DNA of 64,000 bases, taken from Corallococcus sp. AS-1-6 (GTDB taxonomy: Bacteria; Myxococcota; Myxococcia; Myxococcales; Myxococcaceae). Below are positions 21,001 to 25,550 of this stretch, piece after piece (position 1 is the first letter of the stretch; each line of letters starts with the position of its first letter). Location of the stretch: the NCBI RefSeq assembly GCF_020037015.1, contig NZ_JAIQDE010000003.1:336546-400545 (forward strand). The letters are read 5' to 3'. Both the position numbers and the translations under genes were made by a program. The notes beneath the pieces are model-generated. The model was not told the origin of the DNA. It saw only the letters and a list, made by a program, of their open reading frames with translations, and did no database searches.

Positions 21001-21348
21001 TTCTACGAGGTGGGCAGCCAGGGCGACACGCAGATCGCCGACGTGGGCGTGGAGCGCGTGCGCAACCTGTACCGGGTGTTCGAGTCCACCTCGCGCGCCT
21101 TCACGCAGTACGACGCGAAGCCGCTCGACGGGAAGCTCGTGCTCCTGCGCGCCAGCCAGCGGCCGGACACGCGTGAGCACACCGGCTGGGAGGAGTTGGT
21201 CACCGGCGGCGTGGAGATCGTGGACATGCCGGGCACGCACATGACGATGATGCGCAAGCCGCTGATCACGAACGTGGCGCGGGAGCTCCAGTCCCGCATC
21301 GTCACGCACACGACGCCGGTGGACGACCTGAAGAAGAAGCTCGGGTAG
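1..21348 (+). CDS. Non-ribosomal peptide synthetase, terminal seven modules with thioesterase (5' partial)
   Basis: The reading frame is open from the first base and enters in the middle of an adenylation (A) domain, so the true start lies upstream. Residue positions count from base 1. The order is A1 (partial, 1-375) T1 (serine near 410), C2 (470-900) A2 (925-1427) T2 (DLGGDSI, 1471), C3 (1530-1980) A3 T3 (2542), C4 (2604-3040) A4 T4 (3598), C5 A5 T5 (4652), C6 A6 T6 (5716), C7 A7 T7 (6787), TE (6840-7090). All six condensation (C) domains keep HHxxxDGW. The thioesterase has GWSLGG with Ser6918 and a late GTH. Specificity codes aligned by eye to GrsA are DAWTVAAVCK (Phe), DALWLGGTFK (Val-like), DLTKVGHVGK (Asp), DAWTVAAVCK (Phe), DACTIAAVCK (aromatic), DLTKVGEVGK (Asn) and DFWNVGMVHK (Thr). 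The family is certain; the residue calls are inference. No epimerisation or methylation domain was seen. Confidence 0.97.
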   Translation: MESAHLRTLPETAPASSANADTLAYVIYTSGSTGRPKGTLLPHRGLNNTARQAAAAKGLGTGRRALQYAASSFDASVWEVFSTLVSGATLVLAPRDRLLPDEPLRTLLQQQRITTVTLTPSVLAQLSTDGLDGLSTIVSAGEALSVEMARKWGQGRTLINAYGPTETTVCATLTHGGVRAERLTIGKPLANVQVYVLDALHHPVPVGVAGELYVAGEGLARGYQGRPDMTAEKFVPNPFSNEPGARLYRTGDRVRWLAEGEIEYLGRIDHQVKVRGFRIELGEIEAVLLRHADVREAAVVVREDVPGDKRLVGYVVPQPGRTVDVASLRKHLKDGVPEYMVPAAFMVLDALPMTPAGKVDRKALPAPTGALTRPDAYVAPRTPTEERVAALFARVLTVERVGAEDSFFELGGHSLMATQLVSRLRGEFQVELPLRALFESPTVAALAARVDEATGAERKFKTPPLKPASREGSLPLSFDQERLWLFEQLTPGTPIYNVPSAARLSGDLDVDVLRRGLEEIVRRHEALRTVFHQDASGSPVQVVLPAKPFVLPVVDLSSLPTDQAEAEARKHLNAEAARPFDLVQGPLLRAQLLKLSAREHVLCLAMHHIVVDGWAVGVFMNELQALYTAFSRGEPSPLPALPVQYADYTLWHRQWLSGDVLEQQISWWKKQLAGAPRITLRTDAPRPAGDRFHGDSRRFHLSPDLTSRIEALGRGEGATLFMVLLAAFDALLHRRTGQDDIVVGTDIANRAREELESLVGFFTNQLVLRTQVSGDLSFRALLDRVRKGTLDAYEHQDLPFGTLVQALKPPREPGGQLFNVKFVLENAPLPPLQLPGLELSLLDAETNGTAKWDLLVVVFPWQGGLTVTVEHNTDVLDRASAERLFAHFETLLRAVVDDPERRIGTLPLLTPDERHTLAAWNDRPRTYPHGQPVSRVFEAQAARAPDAVAVSFEGETLTAGQLNARANQLAHHLRALGVRPGKRVGVSLERSLDLVVAVLGIAKAGGAYVPLDPSFPTERLSMLIEDAGLSALVSVSAIADELPAQWLQVVCLDDDAAALAKRPEANLDTAPTGEDELYVLYTSGSTGRPKGVSVPHRAVVRLVCGPEWVSLSSKEVFLQLAPLAFDASTLELWGAMLNGAKLAVFPPRAPTLDELGQVITREGVSTLWLTAGLFHQMVDGNLDGLRPVRQLLAGGDVLSPAHVLRVMEQLPGCRVINGYGPTENTTFTACYPVEDASALGISVPIGRPINGTRVHVLNASLEPVPLGAPGELFAGGDGLAHGYLNQPELTAEKFIPDPFSTVPGARLYRTGDLVRFRADGTLEFLGRIDQQVKVRGFRIEPGEIEAALRGHPSVLDVTVAVQEVAGEKALVAYVVTEEGAEPLGVDTMRAFLHDKLPAYMVPTALMALDALPLTPNGKVDRRALPVPGSERPQMSTAYAAPRTPEETALCEVWAETLGVERVGIDDSFYDLGGDSIRSIQLIAKLRERGLDLPMVELLRQPTIRALGNLVHAAPSKAAAQAIPGSEPFSLLSDADRARLPSDVEDAYPVAVLQAGMLFQSELDQASGMYHDATSYHLEMALDEAKMRQLLAELARRHAILRTSFDLTGYEQPLQLVHREAQVPLELHDVRHVPASEQDALLRKLVEEDRCRPFDWSRAPLLRFAIYRRSEKTLQFSLIFHHAILDGWSLATLLSELFRGYVNLLRGTPAPEAAPLAVTYRQFVALEHQSLTSGEGERFWKSRLSEVDRPAPRAPLPAGQEPVLSMRQVDVPAALQDGLQRVAQAANVPLKTVLLAAHLRVRALMEGQRSVVTGVVSNGRPETADSERMVGLFLNSIPFPVTLEDGTWLDLVRQVSKADGDIWPHRRYPMGRLQQQLGGQRLFETIFNFVHFHVAGGLSQLEGVRLLEETPSTAWMELPLSTLFLQRPDTGALMLVLRTNGTQRDADQTEALAGYYFRALEAMAANPHARHEHARLLPDAERQKLLVEWNATGSQPAGDTCVHERFAVHAARTPDAVAVVCDDGQLTYGELNRRANQLAHWLRARGVGPDARVGLLTERTPEAIVGMMGILKAGGAYVPLDPSHPPERLRTVLEDASASLVVTQASLAAHVADASRGHVCLDSDAAMLSREREDDPTRLGDASSLAYVIFTSGSTGRPKGVAIEHRQLNHYVEGVTLRLELPPAASFASVSTLAADLGHTAVFPTLSGGGTLHLISRDRASDPAALGEYFQRHAVDCLKIVPSHLTALLSSPSPERVLPRKRLVLGGEASDPALVARVHALVPGLEVFNHYGPTETTVGVLTWKVARGTQLSATASVPLGRPLPNARMYVLDAALQPVPVGVPGELFIGGAGVARGYLGRPDLTMERFLADPFHPEPGARVYRTGDRVRYLPDGALEFLGRVDFQVKVRGFRIELPEIEAAMSGLPGVAEVVVLAREDVPGDKRLVAYVVAVPGHTLEAGALRQGLKSRLPDYMVPSAFVVLDALPLTSNGKVDRRALPAPEKETEAGRAHVAPRTPTEELIAGLWSKLLGVERVGVKDDFFALGGHSLLATQMISRIRSAFRVELPLRALFEATTVETLSARVDEAVRQGFGLEAPAIVPLSREHTLPLSFAQQRLWFLDQLEPDSAFYNIAAPVMLDGALEVAPLEQAFTELVRRHEVLRTTFRAEGGNPVQVVHPAAPMPLPLVDLTHLPEAEREAKAQRLADEDAGRPFNLATGPLLRATLVRISDVRHMLLLTVHHIVSDGWSRGVLVREVAALYEAFRQGKPSPLPELPVQYADYSGWQRGWLQGDVLKKQVGYWKQQLSGAPSALELPTDFPRPAVQTYRGETLPFTLPRELSEALRALALKEGVTPYMLLLTAWQVLLARHAGQDDVTVGSPVAGRGRMETEGLIGFFINTLVLRTRLEGDPSFRQVLARVRESVLGAHAHQEVPFEKLVEELQPVRDTSRSPLFQVWFVLHQELAAKLSVPGLTLSAYEAEARTAKFDLALSMLDAADGFVGRLEYNSDLFARATAERMMARLHVLLSGIVATPESPVGELPLLSAEERHQVLVGWNSARAELPREATIHSLIEAHAEGTPDAVALVYEDQSLTYAELDVKANQLAHHLRRRYVGREVRVALCLERSLDLVVGMLGILKAGGAFIPLDPSYPVERLDYMLADSGAPVLVTQESLMDSLPTDGRLTIQLDMDVDAIERMPEEAPRSGVSAHNLAYIIYTSGSTGRPKGTLLQHEGLVNTALRAAAAKRVGPGSRVLQYAASSFDASVWEIFSTLAAGATLVLAPRDRLMPDEPLRTLLKEQGITTATLTPSVLAQLSTEGLEGLRSVVSAGEALSVELARKWGAGRLMLNAYGPTEATVCATLTEGGVNPERITIGKPWANAQVYVLDASRRPVPVGVAGELYIGGVALARGYQGRPDLTAEKFVPHPFSQEPGARVYRTGDRVRWLATGELEYLGRIDFQVKVRGFRIELGEVESVLLHHTDIREAAVVVREDAPGDKRLVAYVVAQEDTELDVAELRRHLKGEVPEYMVPSAFVVLDALPMTPAGKVDRKALPAPSDARTERSEAEFAAPRTPTEELLATVWTEVLGVERVGVRDNFFDLGGHSLLATQVASRIREAFGVELPLRALFEAPTIADLAQRVDHSVRSEQGLQAPPIVPLPREGSLPLGLAQQRLWFLDQMEPDSAFYNIVLPVRLEGELDLGVLERTFTELVRRHESLRTTFHAEGDQPVQRIHAPAPASLNVVDLSGLPDAEREAEAKRLADAETNRGFKLDTGPLMRALVLRMSQTEHVLLLSLHHIITDGWSMSLLVREIAAIYAAFREDKPSPLPELPVQYADYAGWQREWLRSDVMGKHVEYWRQQLSGAPSALELPTDFPRPAVMTYSGGGVAVKVPQALSQRIKALCREKGVTPFMFLLAAWQVLLARHAGQDDISVGSPAAGRGHSSTEGIIGFFVNTLVLRAKLEGNPSFRDVLTQVRDTVLSAHVHQEVPFEKLVEELHPVRDTSRSPLFQAMFVLQAEELSGQVSVAGLTLKTFEAEARTAKFDMSLSLADASEGFLGRLAYNSDLYSRATAERLVQHLVMMLEGIAADMDQRVMALPLMTEDEARQALVVWNDTRVEFPREACIQSFIQAHARVTPDAVALVYEDTSLTFAELDAKANQLAHHLRTLGVAPEVRVALCLDRSLDLVVGMLGVLKAGGAFVPLDPAYPIDRLDYMLEDSGATVLVTRGEPMPGLHAEDRVGLHLDDVRDVLQALPTTAPSVNMTSANLAYVIYTSGSTGRPKGTLLQHQGLVNTALQAGRAHRYAPGSRVLQYAASSFDASVCEVFGTLVAGATLVLAPRDRLLPDEPLRTLLQQQRITAVTLTPSVLAQLGTEGLEGLRTVISAGEALSVELARKWGEGRLMINAYGPTEATVCATLTENGANPERLTIGKPWANVQVYVLDAALRPQPAGVPGELYVAGVGLARGYQGRPDLTAERFIPNPFSQEPGARLYRTGDRVRWTSSAELEYLGRIDSQVKVRGFRIELGEVESVLLHHAEVREAAVVVREDAPGDKRLVAYVVPRQGTLDAVELRRHLKTEVPEYMVPSAFVVLEALPLTPAGKVDRKALPAPTGEVSRSRAFVAARTPTEELLTALFAQLLGVERVGVEDHFFEMGGHSLMATRLASRIREAFDVELPLRTLFEAPTATDLARRVDTLVAQGRGVKAPPLVALPRAERMPLSFAQQRLWFLNQLEPDSAFYNLPLPVRLEGTLDVSALERAFTELVRRHESLRTTFPMRDGQPAQVVHPAVTVSLPVVDLSARPEAEREAEAQRRANEEAQRPFHLANGPLLRVKLLKLEAQRHVLLATMHHIVSDGWSMGVLVREMAALYEAFASGRAPSLPELPVQYADYAGWQRGWLQGDVLAQQMAYWKQQLTGAPAALELPTDRPRPAVQTYRGASVNLRVGKPVTDTLKALALKEGATPFMVLLAAWQVLLARYSGQDDVSVGTPIAGRGRTETEGLIGFFVNTLVLRTKLDGNPSFRALLAQVKETTLGAYAHQEVPFEKLVEELAPTRDTSRTPLFQVLLSFQNAPVPELEVKGLTLRAVPLEHRTAQFDLNMTLSEVDGELRGAMEYNSDLFDAGTAERMLEHLRVLLEGVASRPDVPVQRLPLLTEGEKTQLLTTWNDTRADFPRDACIHQRFEEQVARTPDAIAATFEGETLTYRQLDAKANQLAHHLRRLGVGPEVKVALCLERSLEMVIAVMGVLKAGGAYVPLDPKYPLDRLSFMLEDTQVPVVLTQDSLADELPVTTQQLISLDGDWKRSISREREDAPVTAVSAGNLAYVIYTSGSTGRPKGVAIEHRGVSNYLTWCLSAYGLDTGAGAPVHSSLAFDLTVTSMLAPLVAGRGVVMVSETRGVEGLADVLREGTGFSLVKLTPSHLRLLSDLLGADAAAGRTGAFVIGGEALFAEELAFWRKHAPATRLINEYGPTETVVGCSVHVVAPEDSGSGAVRIGKPLPNTRMYVLDAQSQPVPVGVPGELYIGGVQVGRGYLGRPELTAEKFVPDAFSTDAGARLYRSGDLARWRADGTLEYMGRVDHQVKVRGYRIELGEIESALMGAYGVRESVVVVREDVAGDKRLVAYVAGDVEVLDRKGLREHLERTLPEYMVPSAFVVMEALPVTSNGKVDRKALPVPSDERAQDEAFIAPRTPTEQLLAGAWSELLNVERVGSTDDFFELGGHSLLATQVLSRVRSIFRIDLQLRDVFNAPTVQKLSVLIDQALQAGAGTQAPAIVPLPREGRLPLSFAQQRLWFLHQLDASSPAYNVPMVLRLKGSLDVTALEQSFTELVRRHESLRTSFHLDHGQATQVIHPAVSLPLPVVDLSDIPDPERHDEARRLADEEAVHPFQLATGPLLRVKLLKLDEKEHILLLVMHHIVSDGWSMGVLVREMAASYEAFSNGGTPSLPQLPVQYADYAGWQRGWLQGEVLEKQLGYWKQQLTGAPSALELPTDRPRPAVQTSHGSSVPVKVGRELTETLKALALKEGTTPFMVLLAAWQTLLSRYSGQDDISVGTPIAGRQRAETEGLIGFFVNTLVLRTKLDGDPTFRELLGRVRETTLGAYAHQEVPFEKLVEELAPTRDTSRTPLFQVSMTLQNAPEGSFHLTGLTLEGVEVEHRTAKFDLSLGLTETANGIEGGLEFNTDLFDASTAERLARHLGVLLEGIGANPDARLHQLPLLAEEDLEQVVAGWNTHARFPVDACLHTLFERQAARTPDAVAVTYAEQRLTYRELDTRANQLAHHLRTLGVGPEVLVGLAVERSLELMVGLLAILKAGGAYLPMDPAYPRERLEFMVEDARVPVVLTQQHLLDVVPSGAAKRLCLDSEAAAWASAPTTTPDSGVAPHHLAYVIYTSGSTGRPKGAQIEHAQVVRLFDGTKHWFDFGAKDVWTLFHSYAFDFSVWEMWGALLYGGKLVVVPYEVSRTPADFHALLKREGVTVLNQTPSAFRQLIQHEERTGDHEGLSLRTVVFGGEALEFGSLRPWYARHADNAPVLVNMYGITETTVHVTYRALKAADAEGGRGSEVGVAIPDLQVYVLDAHGQPVPPGVTGEMYVGGDGLSRGYLGRPELTAQRFIPDPFSTVPGARLYRSGDLARWRPNGTLEYLGRADFQVKVRGFRIELGEIEAGLLSHPSVREAVVLVREDVPGDKRLVAYLVGAPGQAVAGPQELREQLRRTLPEYMVPSAFVTLDTLPLTSNGKVDRRALPAPDTTRAEASTLVVARTPLQLQLVRVWEETLGMSPIGIRDDFFDLGGHSMLAVQLMGRIQQLTGKNLPLASLFQASTVEQLAALLEADSRAWSPLVALKPEGTKPPLFAIHPAGGGVLCYVDLARELDADQPCYGLQARGTEGEEPLGTVAEMAALYLSAVREVQPHGPYHLAGWSLGGIIAFEMARQLRAVGEEVALLASIDAYTVQHMVPDKTPEQVLEDMLTSELTMMLAATTGRDPMELRERISKMTQAERVNYFYEVGSQGDTQIADVGVERVRNLYRVFESTSRAFTQYDAKPLDGKLVLLRASQRPDTREHTGWEELVTGGVEIVDMPGTHMTMMRKPLITNVARELQSRIVTHTTPVDDLKKKLG

Positions 21349-21402
21349 CGGCGGGGCAGGGGAGCGGGCGTGGCGCGGGCTTCGGGGTTATCCTCGGGGC
21401 CC

Positions 21403-22071
21403 GTGCTCCTGCCCGTCCTCACCGGTGTGTGGTTGTCGCTGTCCGGCGCGCTCGGCACGGAGCTGCGGCGGGATGGCTACAGCTTCCGGCCTCCGGACAC
21501 GTTCCGCATGACGCGCTGGGAGCGCTACACCGGCTCGCAGGTGGGCGCGGTGTCGGAGGACGGCGTGCGCACGCGCGGCCTGTCCGCGGCGCTGGCGGAT
21601 GGGGAGGGCCCGGACGCGGCCACGTTCCTCATCGCCGTGGTGGACGGGGGCTTCTCCGCCAGCCCCTCGGAGCGCGATGCGTTCTCCACCGCCGTGGTCC
21701 AGCACTTCCAACGGGAGCTGGGCGTGGCGCTGACGCCGGAGCGGGTGGACCGCGTGGGCGGGCCCGTGCCCCGGGTGGAGGTGCTGGGGACGCTCCGCGA
21801 GGCAGGGCAGGTGCGCACGGTGCTGGTGACGGGGCTGGCCTCCGAGGGCCGCCACGCCGTGGTGACGGTCAGCGCGCCCGCCGCCCGCTGGGACGCCCTG
21901 GCCCCCGGGGTGCGCGCTTCGCTGGAGACCTTCCGCATGGAGGCCCCGGTGGCGGGCGTCGTCTCCCGGCGGCTCGCGGGGGCGCTGGCGGGCACCCTGG
22001 CCGGGGCCCTGCTGGTGTCGTACGCGGCCTGGCGCCGCCGCCGGCAGGGGGAGGAGCCGGCCGGTCCGTAG
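21403..22071 (+). CDS. Membrane-anchored hypothetical protein
   Basis: A protein of about 222 residues that I do not recognise. It has a hydrophobic N-terminus (LLPVLTGVWLSLSGALG) that looks like a signal peptide. The body is mixed alpha/beta, and a C-terminal hydrophobic segment (LAGALAGTLAGALLVSYAAW) precedes an Arg-rich tail. This suggests an exported domain held in the membrane with a short cytoplasmic tail. An in-frame GTG at 21370 is also possible. I prefer GTG 21403 because a TATCCT hexamer at 21389-21394 sits eight bases ahead of it, as expected of a leaderless transcript, and there is no Shine-Dalgarno sequence. It starts 54 bases after the NRPS stop and is followed in the same direction by a protease and an FHA protein. 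Nothing ties it to peptide synthesis. Confidence 0.75.
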   Translation: MLLPVLTGVWLSLSGALGTELRRDGYSFRPPDTFRMTRWERYTGSQVGAVSEDGVRTRGLSAALADGEGPDAATFLIAVVDGGFSASPSERDAFSTAVVQHFQRELGVALTPERVDRVGGPVPRVEVLGTLREAGQVRTVLVTGLASEGRHAVVTVSAPAARWDALAPGVRASLETFRMEAPVAGVVSRRLAGALAGTLAGALLVSYAAWRRRRQGEEPAGP

Positions 22072-22138
22072 CGCGGCCTGAGAGCAGGGCCAAGGCGTCC
22101 CCCGGAGGGGCTCGCGGTGGGATACGGTGCCGCCGCCC

Positions 22139-23485
22139 ATGTTCTCCCTCCTCCTTGTCGCCGTGCTCGCGCAGGGGCCCTCGGCCCCGCCGGAGCCCTC
22201 GGCGTCCCCGGCCCCGCCGGTCCTCCCGGTGCCGGACGCCGGCGTCGCGGACGCGGTGGTGCCGCCCCTGCCGGTGGCGTCGCTGCCTCCCGCCACGCAC
22301 GAGCTGTTCCGCCGCATCCAGGGCCGCGTCGCGCAGGTGCGCATCATCGAGCGCCGCTCCGGGACGAAGTCCTCCATCGGCTCCGCGTTCTTCGTCAGCG
22401 CGAAGGGCCACGCCCTCACGAACTACCACGTCGTCTCCGACCTGGTGCTCCACCCGGAGGACTACACGGCGGAGCTGGACCGCGGCGACGCGACGGTGCC
22501 GGTGCGCCTGCTCGCGGTGGACGTGGCCAGCGACCTGGCCGTCATCCAGGTGGACTCGCCCGTCAGCGACTTCTTCAAGCTGGAGGAGCACGAGCCGCCG
22601 CAGGGCACGCGACTGTTCGCCATGGGCAACCCGCGCGACCTGGGCACCACCATCGTGGAGGGCACCTACAACGGCCTGGTGCGCGACGCCCTCTACGAGC
22701 GCGTGCACTTCACCGGCGCCATCAACCCCGGCATGAGCGGCGGGCCCACCCTCAGCGGCGAGGGCGGCGTCGTGGGCGTCAACGTGGCCACCATGGGCAA
22801 CCAGGTGGGCTTCCTGGTGCCGGTGGCCCGCGCGCGGGCGCTGCTGGACCGGGCGCTGGAGCAGGGCGCTCCGCCGGACCCGGCCACGCTGATGACGTCC
22901 GTGAAGGAGCAGTTGCTGGCCAACCAGCAGCGCATCACCGACCGGCTGATGGCCACGGACCTGCCGAAGCAGTCGCTGGGCGAGTACCGCGTCCCCGGCC
23001 GCTGGAGCCCCTTCCTCAAGTGCTGGGGCGACACGCCGCATGATCCGGAGACGCCCTACACGGTCACGAGCTACCAGTGCTCCTCCGAGGAGGACATCTT
23101 CCTGTCCTCCAGCCACCGCACGGGCGTGGTGGCCTACCTGCACCAGCACGTGGAGAGCCAGAAGCTGGGCGCCATGCGCTTCTCCGCGCTCTACAGCACG
23201 CTCTTCTCCCAGGACCCGGACGCGGTGGCGGCCACGCGCGAGGACGTCACCAACTTCCGCTGCAAGTCGGAGTTCGTGGACGTGAAGGGCCTCACGGTGC
23301 GCGCCGCCATCTGCCTGCGCGCCTACCGCCGCTTCCCGGGCCTCTACGACCTGGTGCTGCGCGCGGCCACGCTGAACGCGACCACGCACGGCGTGGACAC
23401 CAGCCTCACGCTGGGCGGCTTCTCCGCGGAGAACGCGCGCAAGCTGGCGCGCCGCTACCTGGAGGGCCTGTCGTGGACGAAGTGA
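22139..23485 (+). CDS. Exported trypsin-like serine protease
   Basis: A 448-residue protein with a short hydrophobic N-terminus (MFSLLLVAVLA) and then a Pro/Ala-rich linker to about residue 50, typical of an exported protein. The chymotrypsin/HtrA-type catalytic triad is visible as His97 (TNYHVVSD), Asp132 (ASDLAVIQ) and Ser200 (NPGMSGGP). The region after about residue 240 has several cysteines (KCWGD, YQCSSEE, FRCKSEF, AICLRAY) and is not an obvious PDZ domain, so this is not a standard DegP. ATG 22139 is preferred over an in-frame GTG at 22127 because the hydrophobic segment follows directly. The last 13 bases overlap the next gene, which implies co-translation with the FHA protein. The substrate is unknown. 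Confidence 0.9.
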   Translation: MFSLLLVAVLAQGPSAPPEPSASPAPPVLPVPDAGVADAVVPPLPVASLPPATHELFRRIQGRVAQVRIIERRSGTKSSIGSAFFVSAKGHALTNYHVVSDLVLHPEDYTAELDRGDATVPVRLLAVDVASDLAVIQVDSPVSDFFKLEEHEPPQGTRLFAMGNPRDLGTTIVEGTYNGLVRDALYERVHFTGAINPGMSGGPTLSGEGGVVGVNVATMGNQVGFLVPVARARALLDRALEQGAPPDPATLMTSVKEQLLANQQRITDRLMATDLPKQSLGEYRVPGRWSPFLKCWGDTPHDPETPYTVTSYQCSSEEDIFLSSSHRTGVVAYLHQHVESQKLGAMRFSALYSTLFSQDPDAVAATREDVTNFRCKSEFVDVKGLTVRAAICLRAYRRFPGLYDLVLRAATLNATTHGVDTSLTLGGFSAENARKLARRYLEGLSWTK

Positions 23486-24441
23486 TCTTCCTGGAGGTGC
23501 TGGAAGGGGACGCCGTCCAGGCGCGGCACAAGCTGGACCGGTTCCCGGTGACGGTGGGGCGCGGCTACGCCAACGACGTCATCCTGGACGACCCGAAGGT
23601 CTCCGCCGAGCACCTGCGCCTGGAGCGGCGCGAGGACGGCGCGGTGGTGCTGCACGACGTGGGCAGCGTCAACGGCACCTTCAGCGTGGAGCCCTGGGCG
23701 GCGCTGAAGGAGCGGGTGCTCACCCCGGACACGCGCGTGTCCGTGGGAGACACGGTGCTGCGCTTCCGCCCGCGCTCCTTCGTGGTGGAGGACACCGTCG
23801 TCAACGAAGCCTCCGCCGCGCCACGGGAGCGCCTCTTCGAGCGCCCCCGCGCCTTCGCGCTGGCGATGCAGGCGCTGGTGGTCATGTCCTTCATCTCCGA
23901 GCGGGTGACCCAGTTCGGGAAGACGGACTGGGGCGACCTGCTGTTGTCCAGCGTGCTGCCGCTGGGACTGGCGCTCTTGTGGGCCGGAGGCTGGTCGCTG
24001 GCGAGCCGCATCGCCCGGCGCAGCTTCCACTTCCGCGTGCACGCCACCATTGGCGCGCTGCTGCTCCTGGGCTTCGCGGTGTCGCCGCCCCTGTTCGCGC
24101 TGTTGAGCTTCAGCTTCTCGCTGGGCGCGTGGCTGGGCTTCGTGCGCACGCTGGGGGTGCTGGGGCTGGTGGGGTGGGGGCTCTACTGGCACCTGCGCTA
24201 CGTGACGCGCTGGAGCTCGAAGCGGCTGGTGCGCGGGCTCGTCATCGCGTCGCTGGGCGTGCTGGCGCTGACCAACGTGTCGGAGCTGCTGGGCAACGAG
24301 CCCTTCAGCGAGGCGCTGGAGTTCCCCCGCTCGCTCCTGCCGCCGGTGCTGCGCGTGGCCCCGGCGCACTCCATGGACTCGTTCTTCGAGGACGTGCGGC
24401 CGCTGGAGAAGAAGGTGGACGCGCTCGTGAAGGAGCGCTGA
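23473..24441 (+). CDS. FHA-domain polytopic membrane protein
   Basis: A 322-residue protein with an N-terminal forkhead-associated domain (about residues 5-95). It has the conserved Gly29-Arg30, Ser44, His47 and Asn67-Gly68 that bind phosphothreonine peptides. About five hydrophobic helices follow between residues 130 and 275 (for example QALVVMSFI, SVLPLGLALLWAGGW, ATIGALLLLGFAV, LVRGLVIASLGVLAL). The FHA domain is probably cytoplasmic and tethered to the inner membrane. Start GTG 23473 lies inside the end of the protease gene (13-base overlap), so the two are probably translationally coupled. Myxobacteria have many Ser/Thr kinases, so a phosphoprotein partner is likely, but none is encoded here. 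Confidence 0.88.
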   Translation: MDEVIFLEVLEGDAVQARHKLDRFPVTVGRGYANDVILDDPKVSAEHLRLERREDGAVVLHDVGSVNGTFSVEPWAALKERVLTPDTRVSVGDTVLRFRPRSFVVEDTVVNEASAAPRERLFERPRAFALAMQALVVMSFISERVTQFGKTDWGDLLLSSVLPLGLALLWAGGWSLASRIARRSFHFRVHATIGALLLLGFAVSPPLFALLSFSFSLGAWLGFVRTLGVLGLVGWGLYWHLRYVTRWSSKRLVRGLVIASLGVLALTNVSELLGNEPFSEALEFPRSLLPPVLRVAPAHSMDSFFEDVRPLEKKVDALVKER

Positions 24442-24466
24442 AGGCGCGTCCACCCCTGGCCGCCGC

Positions 24467-25447
24467 CTACAGGCCGCGCACCGCGTGCGGCTTGTAGGGG
24501 GCCTCCAGCGCCTTCACCTCCTCGGGCGTGAGCTTGAGGCTCACGGCCTTCACCGCGTCCTCCAGGTGCGCGGGCTTCGTCGCGCCGATGATGGGCGCGG
24601 TGACGACGGGCTTGGACAACAGCCACGCCAGCGCCACCTGCGCGGGCGGGGCCTTGCGTCCTTCCGCCACCTGCTTCACCGCCTCCACCACGTCCCAGTC
24701 CCCGGGCTGGTTGTAGAGCATGGGCGACAGCGTGTCGGAGCCCGCGCGCGTCGTGGCCTCCTTGTCGTCCAGCGACTTGCGTGAGCCGGCCAGCAGCCCC
24801 CGCGCGAGCGGCGACCACGGGATGACGCCCACGCCCTCCGCCTCGCAGAGGGGCAGCATCTCCCGCTCCTCCTCGCGGTAGACGAGGTTGTAGTGGTTCT
24901 GCATGGACACGAAGCGCGCCCAGCCGTTGCGCTCGGACACGCTGAGCGCGCGCATGAACTGCCACGCGTACGCGGAGCTCGCGCCCAGGTAGCGCACCTT
25001 GCCCTGGCGCACGAGCTGATCCAGCGCGGACAGCGTCTCCTCGATGGGCGTGTTCGGGTCCATCCGGTGGATTTGGTAGAGGTCGATGGTGTCCACGCCC
25101 AGCCGCTTGAGGCTCGCCTCGCACGCCTGGGTGATGGCCTTGCGCGACAGGCCGCGCTCGTTCTGGCCGCTGCCCATGGGGAAGTAGACCTTCGTGGCCA
25201 GCACCACCTCGTCCAGCTTCGCGTACTTGCGCAGCGCGCGGCCCGTCACCTCCTCGCTGACGCCGTCCGAGTACATGTTCGCGGTGTCGAAGAAGGTGAC
25301 GCCCAGCTCCACCGCGCGGCGGAAGAAGGGCTGCGCCGCCTCTTCGTCCAGCACCCACGGGCGCCACTTCGGGGTGCCGTAGCTCATGCAGCCCAGGCAG
25401 ATGCGGGAGACCCGCAGGCCCGTGTGTCCCAGGTTCGTGTACTTCAT
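24467..25447 (-). CDS. Aldo/keto reductase
   Basis: A 326-residue NADPH-dependent aldo/keto reductase of the AKR family (TIM barrel). The catalytic tetrad is visible as Asp54 and Tyr59 (FFDTANMYSDG), Lys86 (ATKV) and His127 (YQIHRMD). The C-terminal cofactor region reads PIIGATKPAHLEDAV, normal for YghZ/YajO-like reductases, and the length is typical. Start ATG 25447 follows a GGAG-type ribosome binding site (antisense of tccgctcctt). It converges with the FHA gene across 25 bases and lies downstream of lon on the same strand, separated by a terminator-like hairpin, so it is probably transcribed alone. The natural substrate cannot be told from sequence. Confidence 0.95.
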   Translation of the reverse strand: MKYTNLGHTGLRVSRICLGCMSYGTPKWRPWVLDEEAAQPFFRRAVELGVTFFDTANMYSDGVSEEVTGRALRKYAKLDEVVLATKVYFPMGSGQNERGLSRKAITQACEASLKRLGVDTIDLYQIHRMDPNTPIEETLSALDQLVRQGKVRYLGASSAYAWQFMRALSVSERNGWARFVSMQNHYNLVYREEEREMLPLCEAEGVGVIPWSPLARGLLAGSRKSLDDKEATTRAGSDTLSPMLYNQPGDWDVVEAVKQVAEGRKAPPAQVALAWLLSKPVVTAPIIGATKPAHLEDAVKAVSLKLTPEEVKALEAPYKPHAVRGL

Positions 25448-25485
25448 GGGTCCGCTCCTTCGTGTGGGGTGCCAGGGATGTTCGC

Positions 25486-25526
25486 AAAAGACGACGGGCA
25501 GGTCCCCGGTGAAGGGAACCTGCCCG
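25486..25526 (-). terminator. Intrinsic terminator of lonV
   Basis: A perfect 9-base stem (CGGGCAGGT at 25495-25503 with ACCTGCCCG at 25518-25526) lies just beyond the lon stop codon. On the minus strand it is followed by TCGTCTTTTG. It separates lon from the aldo/keto reductase gene. Confidence 0.7.
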
Positions 25527-25550
25527 CGTCACTTCAAACCCTGGACTCCG

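Noticed and set aside
22139..23485. DegP/HtrA assignment for the exported protease
   Set aside because: The triad fits, but no PDZ domain follows; the C-terminal half is Cys-containing and unassigned, so only trypsin-like protease is claimed.
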